The notes beneath the pieces were generated by a model. That model was given only the letters and a program-made list of their open reading frames with translations, was not told the DNA's origin and did no database searches. A DNA stretch of 64,000 nt from Candolleomyces eurysporus. Taxonomy: Eukaryota > Basidiomycota > Agaricomycetes > Agaricales > Psathyrellaceae. The DNA is taken from the NCBI GenBank assembly GCA_027579435.1, contig JANBPK010000865.1, positions 1 through 64,000 of the forward strand, written 5' to 3'. Of the stretch, positions 22,466 through 34,447 are shown in pieces. How positions within the stretch are numbered: position 1 is the first letter of the stretch; every line of letters begins with the position of its first letter. A program made the translations under genes and the position numbers.

Positions 22466-24688
22466 TCACCACACACTCGTGTTGACATTTACCTGCAGCA
22501 TACCGCTCTCCACAGCGACCGTAGAAACTGCCCTGCCCATCTCCACCCTCCAAATCTCATAGGCCTCCAACGTCGCACAAACCGCATCATCCTCCAAGCA
22601 CTCTTCCTTCACCTCAATCACCGTCACATTTGGAAACAAGATCGGCAGCAGACTCATATCCTTCTTCCTCTCGGTTTCATTATAACAATAATAGAGTTCG
22701 CGTTCGCGTTCGCTAGCGATAAGGGGCGGGTGGCCCTGAAGGATGGGGATGACGACCTTCTTGATTGTCTCTGCGTTGTTGAGAACGAGTCGTTTGGCGC
22801 GTACGAAGAGCGAGAGGAGGGATATAAGGGAGGTGTTTAACAGCTCATGATTCGAAACAATTTCGTTGTTGACATAGCTGAACCCCACAGCGTCACAAAT
22901 GAAATCTAAATCGACTTTCCACACGTTCTTGAGCATGGGTACGATCCCAGAGGCTGAGTTGGTGGAAGTCGAGGAGAGGTTGGATAAGAAGTCCGATAAA
23001 GCGTGTTGCGAGAGGAACGAGAGCCCTTGGGCGAGTGAGAGACTGAGTTGAGTCCAAGAAGTGTATCGTCCTGAGAGGTCAATGTCGGCATCGGGATGAC
23101 AGAAGAATCCGACAACGCGCTGCTTTTGTAGTCCACGTCGGTGCTGCTCTTGAGATTGTGGTTCTGGTTCCATGTCCATGTCTTCCTCCGAGTCCATTCC
23201 CTCGTCCTCTTGTATCACTGTCCGTAAGTCATTGTCGATAGTGACCTCTATATGATCTTCGTCTCGTCTTTCCCCGATCGCTCGCTTCTCCCTCTTAGCT
23301 TTAGGCAACCCACTCCGACCCTCCTCATAGTGAAAAGCCACAACCGAAAGCGAGTACTCCCCAATTTTGAGCTTAATTTCCTTCACACCTCCCGTCCTCC
23401 CTCTAAACTTCTCCTCCACAAAATTGGCACCGTAGGTTGAGAGTATGTTCGGCTCTGGAGGGAGCGTGACATTTAAGCTGAGACGACACTTGGGCACCGG
23501 GGCTCCAGGGATACCGTATCCGTCTCCAGGACTCGACGGGGATGAGGATGACGGAAGGGCTGAAGGCAACTCGATCCGCTTTGTCAAAAATTCGACCATC
23601 GTGCTGAACGAAACGATCGCTAGATCCTTAAGCCTGCTAAACTTTACCACTTCCTGCTCCCCATTGCCGCTGCCACTCCCATTTGCGCTATCGCTGCCAG
23701 CACCACCGGCCATGACGGAATTCCTAGCCTCTGGCGGTACCCCAAGTAAATGCAGAGTCTCCAACTGAGGCATAGCCCTGAACACTTCGATCCAACTGTA
23801 ATCGACTGTGACCGCTCCTCGGGCACCATCATCATGATGATCATGCGGTGGTACAATGGTCTGGTTCAGGATGTAGGCAACACCGGCTGGGAGGTTACGC
23901 GTGATGACGAGCTGGAACGAGGTCAGGTTTGCGAAGATGTTGGAAGATGGGAGGACGGAGGGGTGGAAATCGAGTAAACAGTTTTGGAGGTGGATGCGTT
24001 GGAGGTGGGGCGCAAGGCCTGAGAAGAGCGTCCATACTTGTTGTTGTTGGGTAGTAGAGTTCGTGCCTGAGAGGACCGGAGGAGTATTATGCGCATTCGC
24101 GTTCGTATTCGTTTGATACCCGGTGGAGCCGACAGGCCTTGGGGCAGACAATTTGACCACCCCGTCCGAGTCCAACACCTCCGGATCAAATGCCAACCAC
24201 AGACCCTTCAAAGCCCCCGCTTTCCTTCCAAGCACCTCCCTCAACACGCCCATTTCGTCCTCCCCGGGTGTCCTCTCTGTGAACCTAACCTTTAACAGCG
24301 CTACGCGTTCGCTAAACTCGTTTAATACCCTTCCCCACCTGAGATCGGCCGTAGTCTCGTCGGACGACCCTTCAGAAGGTAAATTTAAAGCCAATCGGGG
24401 ACTATCACGTCCTAAGGTAGCCTGGATCATCAACTTCGCACCCGCAGTCCTCTCGAAAACCTCGTTAAACGAGTTCGAAGACGTTCGAGAGTCAGATCCA
24501 GATTGAGGCTTGGAGAGGTCGAGGACACATGCCCAAGCGGGGGAAGCGCGAAGCGCGGCGGAACGCCAGAGAGCACAGACATGTGAGACGGAGAGGAGGT
24601 CACGGAATGATTGGGAGACGGAGGGCCCACTACAAGCGAGGAGGTAGAATATGGTTTGGAGGATCTCGACTGGAAGTTCTGCCGACAT
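22466..24688 (-). CDS. F-box protein, large single exon
   Basis: About 740 residues. The N-terminus is a textbook agaric F-box: MSAELPVEILQTIFYLLACS, then DLLSVSHVCALWRSAALRASP. The remainder is leucine-rich with long acidic and glycine/serine inserts (a segment near residue 520 has EDEGMDSEEDMDMEPEPQ). The open frame extends further upstream to 24784, but that part spans GTGAGT...CTCCAG, which looks like an intron in the leader, so I prefer the Met at 24688 directly before the F-box. Likely a substrate receptor of an SCF ubiquitin ligase. Targets are unknown. Confidence 0.8.
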   Translation of the reverse strand: MSAELPVEILQTIFYLLACSGPSVSQSFRDLLSVSHVCALWRSAALRASPAWACVLDLSKPQSGSDSRTSSNSFNEVFERTAGAKLMIQATLGRDSPRLALNLPSEGSSDETTADLRWGRVLNEFSERVALLKVRFTERTPGEDEMGVLREVLGRKAGALKGLWLAFDPEVLDSDGVVKLSAPRPVGSTGYQTNTNANAHNTPPVLSGTNSTTQQQQVWTLFSGLAPHLQRIHLQNCLLDFHPSVLPSSNIFANLTSFQLVITRNLPAGVAYILNQTIVPPHDHHDDGARGAVTVDYSWIEVFRAMPQLETLHLLGVPPEARNSVMAGGAGSDSANGSGSGNGEQEVVKFSRLKDLAIVSFSTMVEFLTKRIELPSALPSSSSPSSPGDGYGIPGAPVPKCRLSLNVTLPPEPNILSTYGANFVEEKFRGRTGGVKEIKLKIGEYSLSVVAFHYEEGRSGLPKAKREKRAIGERRDEDHIEVTIDNDLRTVIQEDEGMDSEEDMDMEPEPQSQEQHRRGLQKQRVVGFFCHPDADIDLSGRYTSWTQLSLSLAQGLSFLSQHALSDFLSNLSSTSTNSASGIVPMLKNVWKVDLDFICDAVGFSYVNNEIVSNHELLNTSLISLLSLFVRAKRLVLNNAETIKKVVIPILQGHPPLIASERERELYYCYNETERKKDMSLLPILFPNVTVIEVKEECLEDDAVCATLEAYEIWRVEMGRAVSTVAVESGMLQVNVNTSVW

Positions 24689-24784
24689 GGCTTTCGTTTT
24701 CTTTTTTAGTCTGGTAAAGAACTGAGGGTTCGGCGCTGGAGGGGTGTCAGCTTGGCAAAGGGCTATTGTTCTTGGGCTACTCAC

Positions 24785-26274
24785 TTTGAAAAGGATGTAT
24801 AGGTTTAGAGGATAGGGGCGTGGGTGAGAGCCACTCAGCTTCCAACACTCCTAATGATCCAGTTTCGGTGACTACGTTCAGAATGCTACTCTTCGAGTTG
24901 ACATCCACAAAGCGACTGTCCAATTGCATAGGATATGCAGAATTAAAATAGATTCGACGAGCTTATATCTCTTCAACGTACCTGCGATGAGTAGATACGA
25001 CTGCTGTTCGCCTGGGGTCGTCGATTGGAGGTAAGTTGAAGTTGCAGACTCCGCGTAGATAAGCCACTCACCTGAGCTCGGTGTGCGTTCAGTATATCGC
25101 AATCAAATGAAAAGAGGGAGAGAAGATGAGCAAACTCTCTCACGAAGCCTGCTCTCTTCGAGTGTCGTCACAATACAGAATGAGTGGCTCGATTGACAAT
25201 CCCAACAGGAATACCAATGATCAACTTCAAACTGTGGGTACCTTTTCTACCAGTGGTGAAGGCGATGAGAATGTCTAGCTTCAGCAGAAATCAATGTAAG
25301 ATTGTGAAATTGGCGCGAGCGGAGAAGAAATGATAAAGTTCAAATGATTTGCTCGAACAATGGACGGTAGCCAAGCGCGCAAGTTGTGGCGTTGGGGCTT
25401 GGGATGCTAATACGCACAAATATCGTCCTCAATTGAACACAATCTTTTTGAGCTCGAATCCCTTCTTCCAGAACCACCAGCTGCTCTTATCTACTCGCTC
25501 AAAAACGAGTATATTTGACAAAAAGATCTCATTACAAACGTCTCTTCGGAAATACGACATTGGTGCGATTCAGATTCAGGCGGTATCTCAGCGTGCTGCG
25601 GCGAATATCCTTGGTCGGTTCGAGGTTCTCGCTTTTTGGAAAATGATGGGTGTGTGTTTCCTCCCTGAACAAGGTTCTTCAGCCAAGCATATGGCATGAG
25701 GTGGTTGAATGGTAAGCCCGCGAGCAGAAAGGTCTTGTGAACGCATTCAAAAAAGTCACCCCGTTCTGAGCCGAATCGAGATTGGCGACTCGTCGAAGGA
25801 GTAGCCTGAAGGTATCCATTTCAAGGGTCATATTCAAGGGCTGATTTTATAGCACATCATACCTCTCTTTTAATCTAACCTTGCGACGGACTGACAGGTA
25901 CGTAAGCACGGCCCTCATCCCCGAGCTCGCGGTTTGGTTGCTGACCAGCTGCGGCGTTGACATATCTACTTAGAGGTAAGAAAGTGTGCCCTTCGGGAAG
26001 TCGTTCGACGCAGATCTTCAAAAACTCTGCGCTTGCGGTCAGGATTTAGATCCGATTTCAGCACCAGGTTTCGTTGCACAAAGCTCGAGGCCGTCCAGCT
26101 CATATTCTTATCTTTTTAGCTGAACTGTAAGCTCGCCAAACTTTCCCATCAAAAATATTCACGTACCGAGTTTGAGTTCCGGCGGACGTATCTTAAAAGG
26201 CCTTTCAGAGGGACGCAGGTGCGTATATCGTTCAAGTTCTATAGGTGCGAGAAGCGCTATCGCTCACTCACCCC
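24785..26274. other. Unassigned stretch with decayed-looking frames
   Basis: Scattered open frames of 60-116 codons on both strands (for example 25349-25699 + and 25491-25697 -). None carries a recognisable motif. On the minus strand the frames from 26130 to 25490 are broken by stops and read like old coding sequence. Confidence 0.3.
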
Positions 26275-26589
26275 AAGGGAGCCGGAACGAGCATCGTAGA
26301 ACTGTATTTCTCGATCCATTGCTCATGGATAAAATAGCTCTCCTACACGTGCGCAGCGTCGTGCACGGCGCAATCAGCAATTAAATGCTGATAACCGCTC
26401 ACACCAATCGGGTCGACGTACTGTATCCCAAATTTCCTTCTCATTCCCAATCAGAAAACTTGGGCGAGGTGGGCCAGGGAGGTGTCTCAGCGGCGAGTAA
26501 CATCGGCGGTAGAAGAAGAGGAACATCTTGTACGCCGTGTGTGCTGAAATCGCAGTAGCAATCGAGGATGTAGAAAGCTGCCAGTGCAT
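26275..26589 (-). pseudogene. Cytochrome P450 5' fragment (copy C)
   Basis: Nearly identical to the first exon of the intact P450: [34 protein letters not shown] and NEKEIWDT, followed by the first intron and a recognisable second exon (EQWIEKYSSTMLVP). Similarity stops near 26270, just after exon 2, and no further P450 exons follow. This is a truncated duplicate, not an independent gene. Confidence 0.85.
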
Positions 26590-27232
26590 CGTACTAGCTG
26601 GAGGGCTGCAGTATCGGACCTCTTGTCAATCAGTCACGTTGGTGGGCTTTGGCCACTTCCAACTTCTGTAGCTATATGACTACTGGGTACGAGTCACGTT
26701 CGAGTATCGACCAATAATACAGTACCTATTGAGATTTTCAGTTGTCTGCGGAGCTTCACCGCAGGCTCGCAGTTGATAAGCAGCTAAGGTCAGCCTGTCA
26801 GTATACAGTCCATGATCAAACTGGAATGATATTCTGACGTCTCGAACTTCACGAACCTTAACTATCGTTACCTAAATTACAACGCGCAATGTGAAGACAG
26901 ACAAAGAGAACGAAAGAACGAACGATTACTGAAAGACCACAAATAGCCAATATATCTAATGTACACGGAAGTTGGTGGACCTCGCGGAGACTAAAGTCCG
27001 GTGTTCAGCCAAGTGAGAGACTGGCGGTAGTGCCAATGGGACAGGTACACCAGGGGAATACCTCCCAATCACCTCTCCCCGCTCAGAACACTTTTCTACC
27101 ACCCCTCCGCACCCGGAACCCCCAATGCATCAGCCAAAAAGCGGAACCGTGCCATCCCAGCGGCTGACGAGTAAATAAACCACAACACACTACTAGTACA
27201 AGAAACCATTATCGCGGCATGTGATCCCAATT
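26590..27232 (-). repeat. Dispersed repeat, copy C
   Basis: Inverted counterpart of 15459-16062, matching through the 'ggtgtacctgtcccattggcac' box and the segment before the P450 start. Together with the flanking gene and P450 fragment it makes an inverted duplicate of about 2.15 kb. Confidence 0.7.
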
Positions 27233-28419
27233 CTACTTACTTCCTTTCAACTTTGATTTCGATGCCGACTCCTTATCGCTGCCACTCTCACTCTCACTCT
27301 CATTCTTGGCCCTCCTATCGAAGAATCTAGACATCCAGCTATTCCGCTTCTTGCCCTTTCCCCTCTCTTTCCCTCNTTCCGGGGAACTCGAGGGCGACTC
27401 TGCGGGGCAGGAATGACCGCTACTACTTGTGGGGCGGCTATTGATATCCTTGTGTTGCTCGTTCTGAGGCTCGTTTATCACCGGTGGTGGCGACTCTGCT
27501 ACCTCTGCTGCTACAAGTGGTGTACACAAAGCTGGTGTCGGTGCTGTGGGTGCCGGTACGAGAGCTGATGTGTCTGTATGAGGGGCAGGAAGACACGCTT
27601 CCTCTAGCACGTCCCCCCGCTCACCACGTCTCCTCTTCTCCTCTTGGCGCTGATGATATGCCATGTTGGACCGCTGTGCCGAGGCTCTGCTGGACCTGGG
27701 GAAGTGAGGTGGTGCAGGCGTCGCAGAGGAAGGGAGAGGGTAGGTGGTATAGCTATTTGATGAAGGCGGGTACGCCTGTTGGTGCTGCTGCTGCTGGTCG
27801 TATGGATATCTTCGCCCACGTCGGTGCTGCTGCTCCTGTTGGCACTGCGGGTCCTGGTGTTGCGGGGTTTGGTAGTGCCGTGGGGCATGATCTTGCGGGT
27901 CCTGATCTTGTGTGTTCTCATATTGCAGATCTTCTGTGGACGATCCAGCTGCGTACTCTTCATCCTGGTCATGATATATTTGCTGGTGGTGCTGCCTTTG
28001 GAACGGATGCTGCCGCCGTGGCCGTGTCGGATACGGCACTGGTGGGGGGTATGGTCGATACTGTCCCATTACATCATCTTGAGAGTCGAGTAGGTCAACA
28101 AGAGATAACAGTCTCTGTAGTAGAGCTGATATCGTGCAAGCGATGAACTCGAGTCCCTTGAAGATGGAGGAATTTAACTCACCCATGTTAGATCGTCCAT
28201 GGTCATGGTTATAATACACAATCATTGGAGATCCATCCGCGTTCCCTAGATACGCGTTGTCAGAACTAGCACAGTGCAAAATGAGAACGGGAGTAACGCA
28301 CCATTAAAAACCGGGTTACTATGAAGTGACCCTGGATGATAAGTATTGTTGTTCGACACCGATACACCCCCTGTAGGGATATTTGGTATGAGTTCAAGTT
28401 CTGGGGTGGTGAGATTCAT
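27233..28419 (-). CDS. Low-complexity protein, copy C, unknown function
   Basis: Paralogue of the gene at 14256-15458 and the better preserved of the two. Exon 1 starts MNLTTPELELIPNIPTGG and includes SNNNTYHPGS; exon 2 is GNADGSPMIVYYNHDHGRSN; the long last exon begins LLQRLLSLVDLLDSQ and continues as a Gln/His/Pro/Tyr-rich region (for example DQQQQHQQAYPP), then VAESPPPVINEPQNEQ, NSWMSRFFDRRAKN and an Asp/Ser/Lys tail. Two introns of about 60-70 bases share position with copy B. One N (27376) stands for a base and does not shift frame. No signal peptide and no known domain. The conserved RSNM...LLSLVDLL and SWMSRFF blocks are the most likely functional parts. Confidence 0.65.
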
Positions 28420-29339
28420 GAGTCCCAGAAAAGGGCGATAGTACCCTTATATATTGGGAAGGGTTAGGAAAGATACACTCAAGCACTATCACGTCAGATC
28501 AGCAACACTCTCAAAATCCATCGGATGCCCGAGAATTCCGAGTGTTGCACTGCTACAAGTTGGTTTGCTAAGCACCGACCTCGACGGTGTGGACTTGGCA
28601 GATTGATGAATGATCGCCTTCCAGTTCGGAGGTAAATCTACTAGTGTGCTCCTAGAGTCAGATGTTGGGACGTGGTCGGTACTGACTCTCCCTCCATTTC
28701 TACCCCATTCTGCCTAGATCCTTGCTCCTTTACGTTCTAGATGTATTTATTTGTTTATTTGTTAAATAATGTATGAATCTCGCGAGTTACCCTTGAATTT
28801 AGGCCACTGGCACATTTTGTAGCGCCAATTTTTTAGCGCCAATTTTACTTGGATTACCTACATCAGGCTTTCAATGATGGAGAGACATGGCCAGATCTAG
28901 CCTTAAAAAAGCTGTCATAGGTAAAAGATAAATCAGTCTGATGGCCTGATAGATAAGGCCAGATAATCCTTGGTAGGCTTGGTGACGTTGGAAAAAGCGG
29001 GAAAATCGGGGCCCAAGGTGACTCAAATTGACAGATCGCCGAGGGCTTGCAGCGGTTTGGATAGATCCTGTGTTATTCGAAGAGATGAGTAATTCAGTAT
29101 ACATTCTCCGACAAATGTTGAATCCTCTAGCGGGATCGTGTCAATCAACCCCGGCCTATGTGCTTCTCGCAATCTCACCACCGACTCCCCAAGTCAGGTT
29201 CCTCCGGTGTATTTTGGGTTTGCACAAGTTCTATCAGCTGCGCTTTATTGCTTGCGCAGGATGATGTAACACAATGACTCGTATGCTAGGTCATCAGACT
29301 TGATAAACAAGAGGATGGATAGCGCTTGAAGTGCTGTTC
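28420..29339. other. AT-richer spacer, no gene
   Basis: Contains an AT-rich stretch at 28740-28860 with two adjacent copies of 'tagcgccaatttt'. Otherwise nothing recognised. Confidence 0.3.
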
Positions 29340-29665
29340 AACGAAACCTGGGACGAACATCGTAGAACCGTATTTCTCATTCTATCACTCATGAACCGGA
29401 TAGCTTTTCTACACCCAGCGTCGTGCATGATCCAATTAGCAACTACATGTTACTCATGGCGCTTGAGCCCATTGACGCTGTATCCAAAACTGAGTCCTTT
29501 CTATTTCTAATCAGGAAAAAGATCTTGGCCGAGATGGTCCTGGGAGGTGCCTCAGCGGCGAGTAGAATTGACGGTGTAAAAAGAACAGGATATTGTATAC
29601 CGCGTAGGCTGAGATCGCAGTAGCAACTGAGGATGTAGAAACAAACCGTACTAGCTGAAGCGCCG
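29340..29665 (-). pseudogene. Cytochrome P450 5' fragment, decayed (copy D)
   Basis: Aligns with P450 exon 1, intron 1 and the start of exon 2, but with indels and stops. Recognisable words include 'tcggttgctactgcgatctcagc', 'tcgccgctgaggcacctccc', and an exon 2 remnant encoding EKYGSTM(F)VPG. Older than copy C by eye. Confidence 0.7.
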
Positions 29666-29929
29666 AGAAGCTGTGCTTCGAACACTTCCAGCGCAGGAAA
29701 CACTTTCAAGCATTGACAAAGTTGAACGATGCCGTGACGTACTCATTCCACCAATCTAAGAAACGATAGACCCCAGATCTGTTCACGATCTTTGTTTAGT
29801 CGTTGACAGTGCCCGTCGATGGCAGCGTTGGTAGGACCTTGGCTCTACAGCCTAGTTGGAGCTTCCCAACTAAATTTAGCTTGGTTCTATTTGTACAGCA
29901 TTCCACAGCCAAACAAACATCGTGAACGA

Positions 29930-30480
29930 ACGAAGATCGGCGAGGCTCGCAGTTGTTGCGCAGCTGAGGTTGGTGGCCTTGCAGGCGCCTCGTGGTGAAG
30001 GAGCAAAACCATGAATAAGACTGACGCTATAGTCTTACACTTCGTGATTTGGTCTGATTAAGATGAGAGTTGGATATCTTGAAATGGATGAACGCTAGAG
30101 CTAGATCTTGAGATGGGGGTTCTACCTAAGTATGTATGTCCGCATCCTGAATTACAAATGCACAATGATGCCACGGGAAAACGCACGAACGAACACCAGA
30201 GCACTGGAATCTTGCCTATATCTGGTGTACAAACACTCACTCCACTCACTCATTCCTCTTTGGTGCTATCGGAACTGCGAATTTTAATCATCTCTCCGAG
30301 TCGGGACCCGACATTGAAGGAGGAGAACCCAAGCCCAAACCCATAGACTGAGACTGAGGACAACTCCCATCTTCGTCCTTTCCTGATGGTTCTCGCCGGC
30401 CTTGTCCTCAGCGGGTGGGCGTGTCCACCCCTCCTAACATTCGGCCGAAGGTTAGTCGTGATGGGCACGGTCATTTCCGG
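29930..30480 (-). repeat. Dispersed repeat, copy D
   Basis: Inverted relative to copy A at 10385-11000 and closest to it: both carry GAGAACCATCAGG, the SQSQSMGLGLGSPP-encoding segment, TTCGCAGTTCCGATAGCACC and the 'catcattgtgcatttgtaattcagga' box. It lacks the PVPLALP-encoding segment present in copies A, B and C, so that segment was gained or lost as a block. Confidence 0.65.
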
Positions 30481-30851
30481 TGCCAGTGACAGGCTTTATG
30501 GTTCATTAATTCTTCACTGGTATCATCGAGACTCGTTCTTGGTTCAACCACTGTGTTGTGAGTGCTCGAAGTTTTACGAGCAGCTTCAATGCTAGCATTA
30601 TGAAGGATCAAACCTGTCACAGGGGCAAAAAANGCCGGGATCAGGAGATTCTGATAGATTTTGACACGGTGGCGGGAGCTACCAAATTCGAATTAGCCCT
30701 AGCCACAAGTTTTGCAACGGCCTTTCGCGCACGTATCGAAGGTCCTCTCACCTCCCTACTCATGGCCGTCCCAGGACGAGCATCTCTCGAGTCCTAAAAC
30801 GCGGTGTTTGCTGAAAGTTCGCGTGCTCTGCTCGAACACGCGGAGCCAGCC

Positions 30852-33800
30852 ATGAACCACCATTCGCCCCATACCCCTTCAACGTCAACGTCAATACCAC
30901 CAGCGCAACCCAAACGCAATGTCTTCGGAATCCCCACTGCTGCCAGGCGGCCCTCTATGGGCTCCAACCCTGCAGCAAATGGCGGAAGCCCCTCTCTCGC
31001 GGTGGCAGCGACCCCCCAGCAACCCACCACGCCTGCCGGCTCAGGCATCCCCTCTTTTCGCGCCCTCCGCTCGCTCCTACCCTTTNGGCCCCAACAAGAA
31101 TGCCTCGCCGTCGCCTGCAACCCCTAGTGCCTCCGTGCAAAGCAGAACCTCGTTTGGTTTTGGTTCCGTCCGACGGTCGATGACCAAGGACAGAGACCGC
31201 AAGGTATCCTTGTCGAACGAAATCTTGTCACCTGTTCTCGCCATCGACAACGACCCCCGCGTGGAGCAGTCTAGCATTCGGAGGTCTGTCTCCCTCTCAA
31301 GACTCGATGAACAACGGTTGGAAGACGACTGTGACCGTGGTATGTCCAGCCTGTCACTTCCGTTCCCATGTCGTCTGACGTTCCCCTAGCTCCTACGCTC
31401 AGGACCCCATCACCTGGTATTCCGTTATCGTTAGAATTGTCGACTATTATAGAGGCGGATAGTTCGGGTGTATCCAAACATGCCCCTATTCTCAACAGAA
31501 TGAACACCAACTCCAGCAGATCCACCGACTCCCCTTTGGGAAGGAATCCGTCAAGCAAATCCTCGGATTGCGAAGCGGACACCTCGATGCTCGAGCTTTC
31601 CTCCACCCAATTGACACAGGAGGTTATGGATGCGATGCGGGCCTCCGACTCACCGGCTTCATCCGGCGTGGATTGGTCGAAGACCGATGAGGCAGTAATC
31701 ATAGATGCTGACGGCCCAAATGATAGCTTCATCGAGTCCCCCATCGATCCTGACTTGGCAGCGATCCTTAGCCCCAGCTCAAAATCCAACCGACGCATTC
31801 CGCCTTCGTTCTTGCCGCGTTTACGACGCTCCTCAACCTCCCCTGCCACTTCCCCCGTCTCAATCCGTTTCCCACCCACCCCAGTCACTCCAACGAGTGC
31901 AACAGCGACTCCAAGGCCATCGCCACCCAAGCGGCCGTTGTCTCCCTCAAAGTCGCCATCTGTGCCTCGTTCTCCTAGCTCACCGGTGGTGTCCACTTCT
32001 ACCCCAGCACCGAAGCGAACATTTCTTTCACACCCCTTCACTCCAGCCGCCTCATCTTCCCTCTCCGCGTCAACCGGTTCCAAGTTCTTTGGCCCTCTTA
32101 ACATCGGGAAAGGTCGACCTTCATCCTCACTGCGTGCGCCCCTGCCGAATGTGTCGCCGTCCCATTCAGAAGGCTACACTTTCGACGCCTCCGGTTCGTC
32201 GCCAATACCGCCTATGATTTCCCTATCCACCCCTCCGTCCCCCTCTAGAGGCACCACGTTCGCCAGGGTGTCGTTGGACTCGAGACGGTCTCCCATCGAT
32301 GCACCCAAACGACCCTCTTTGGACGTTCCTCGTCCCACCTTTGAAGGCCGCAGACCGTCGTTTGAGCTGAGACGGGGGGCGTCGGCGACGGCGACGACAA
32401 CGGGAAGATCTTCGTCTGTGAAACCTAAACGTCTGAGTCTCTTCCTTTCACGACCTTCCCCCTCGCCTGAGCGATCTTTTCAGACGGCAAAGGACAGCAC
32501 GCCCTCGCCTGCGGAGAGAAAGGGTGANGGATCGACTCATCGTCCTTCGTTGGATGCTGAAGTGGTGCCGAGACATTCCTGGGATAGTGGGGCGCGGCCT
32601 GGATCCGCTGCTGCGGGCAGGTGGACGGCTCGAGAGCGGGGTTCGGAGCAGCAGCCGCCGCCCAAGCTGGGTGGCGGTGGTGGGAGGTTGTCGCCGGTGC
32701 TGAGAGGCAGCGGGAACACCTCTAATGGGAGCAGCAGCAACAACACCATTCGGACGAGGAAGCGGAGTATGAGTGTGCAGGAGCGGTTGGGCCGGACTCG
32801 ACTTGGAACAAATTCGAGTAGCGGGACGACGACGAACGACTTTGGCCTTGTCGCTGGGTCTTCGCGTCCTGGGTCGAGCATGTCTGTGGGGTATTCGAGG
32901 AGGGGAGGGGATGCTGCAGAATCGCCGGGGTCGGCTAGTACGTTGCATAAACCTGACTGGACGATTTCTCGACATTCTACACGGGTTCTCCAGAGAGCTG
33001 GGTTACTTGACCAGCAGGAGCGTGAACCGGATTCGAGGGATATGAGCGACGTGACGGAGCGACCTTTCAGTCGGTTCTCGAGAGAGAGGAGCGGAAGTCT
33101 CAGTCAGAATCTGAGTGGGAATGGGAGTAGTACCGTGCTGGCCCCGTCACCTCTGAGTGGGACNAATAGCAGTGGGAGTGGNNAGTGGACCTGGATTGGG
33201 GAGGTTGGGCTCGGGAAGAGGTTCGGCGGCGTCGGATTATAATCCCTCTCATCACCATACTCGCGCGCATTCGCGGATGGCATTCTCNGATGCAGCTGGT
33301 CCCGTCTCGTCGAATCGTCGAGGGAGTGGTTCGTTTTCGACGTATGGGGGCGGGTTGATGGAGAGTCCGACGTTTACTGTGTCGAGTGGGAGCAGGGACC
33401 GGGATAGGGATAGGGACCGGGNATCGGGACACACCCAGATCGGTGGTGTCGACGGCTGCGACAAGCATTGCGTCGGGGTATGGTAGAGATCGAGATGAGA
33501 TTCGGGAACTTAGAGACAAGCACGCGATAGAGATGGAAGCCCTTCTCAACGCTTTGTCGGATTCCCAGCGGACGGTCCGTATGTTGAGGGAGGAGAATGC
33601 TGATCTTCGGGATCGGTTCAACAGAGTGGGGAGTTTGAAGACGGAGAACGAAGAGCTCGCACTCAGATACACTCGGCTGAAGCACGACTACGACAACTTG
33701 GACCTGGCGAACGAGCGTCTACGAAGAGAACTGTCAAAAGTGAATGCATCACGGCGGTCGGCAAATGACCGCTCACCCCAGTGGAATTCGGTTTCGTTGC

Positions 33801-34447
33801 GGACACCCATGGCGAAACAGCAGCATAATAGCAGGAGCCAGCACCACGCATATGAAGACAGAACGAGACTGCACATCCCATCACATGTGGATCGCAATGC
33901 CCCAGTAATAGTTGACGATGAAGATCGCTACTACGCTCGCGACCACCGAAACGACAGCGAGCAGGATCTTAGTTCGCCCACAACACCTCATCCTGCACGT
34001 CGTGGAAGCAGTACTTCATCTATCAGCATCTTCCCTGCGCCTCCTTCGAACATGACGATGCTCTTGCATGAAGACCCAACCCCAGGGTTCGATGGCAATA
34101 CGAACAGCAATAGAAGCAGCGCCGAGCACTTCCGCTTCCCCAGCCCTCCGGTACCCAAACCCACCGTGAAGAGCTCCCGCATGCAATCGCCGGCTCGGAC
34201 GGGTGTCCGTGCTGCGAGTAGAGGGTCTGCGGCCTATCATTCGCAGAGCATATCCATCTCATCCGCGCACAACATCTCGCCTACGACTGCCAACTTCTCG
34301 ATTGTGACTGGGAGCCCTGGTAGTCTGTTTTTGAAACCAGAGCATGAGGTATTGCTGGGGGACATGGACAGTCTGGATCTTGGGGGTATGAAGCTCGAGG
34401 ATGAGGAAAGGCAGTTGGGCCTGGTTGTCGATCCGGATGCGTGGTAG
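30852..34447 (+). CDS. Ser/Pro-rich protein with C-terminal coiled coil
   Basis: Long, mostly disordered protein of about 1150 residues. Starts MNHHSPHTPSTSTSIPP; a single intron near 31340-31388 splits it. The middle is Ser/Pro/Arg-rich with many SPSK, PKRPS and RRPSFE motifs that look like kinase or 14-3-3 sites. Near 33400 there is an Arg-Asp dipeptide run, followed at 33490-33760 by a clear coiled coil (EIRELRDKHAIEMEALLNAL, then REENADLRDRF and LRRELSKVN). It ends LGLVVDPDAW, stop at 34445-34447. Deleting the Ns at 31086 and 33422, and one of the two at 33182-33183, restores a continuous frame. Those at 32527, 33165 and 33288 are in-frame unknown bases. The layout suggests a cytoskeletal or septation scaffold, but this is inference only. 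Confidence 0.72.

Noticed and set aside
24689..24784. Extended N-terminus of the second F-box protein
   Set aside because: The added segment spans a GTGAGT...CTCCAG pair that looks like a leader intron.
28800..28860. Adjacent copies of 'tagcgccaatttt' as a transposon end
   Set aside because: Only two short copies in AT-rich DNA, with no partner end or coding region.
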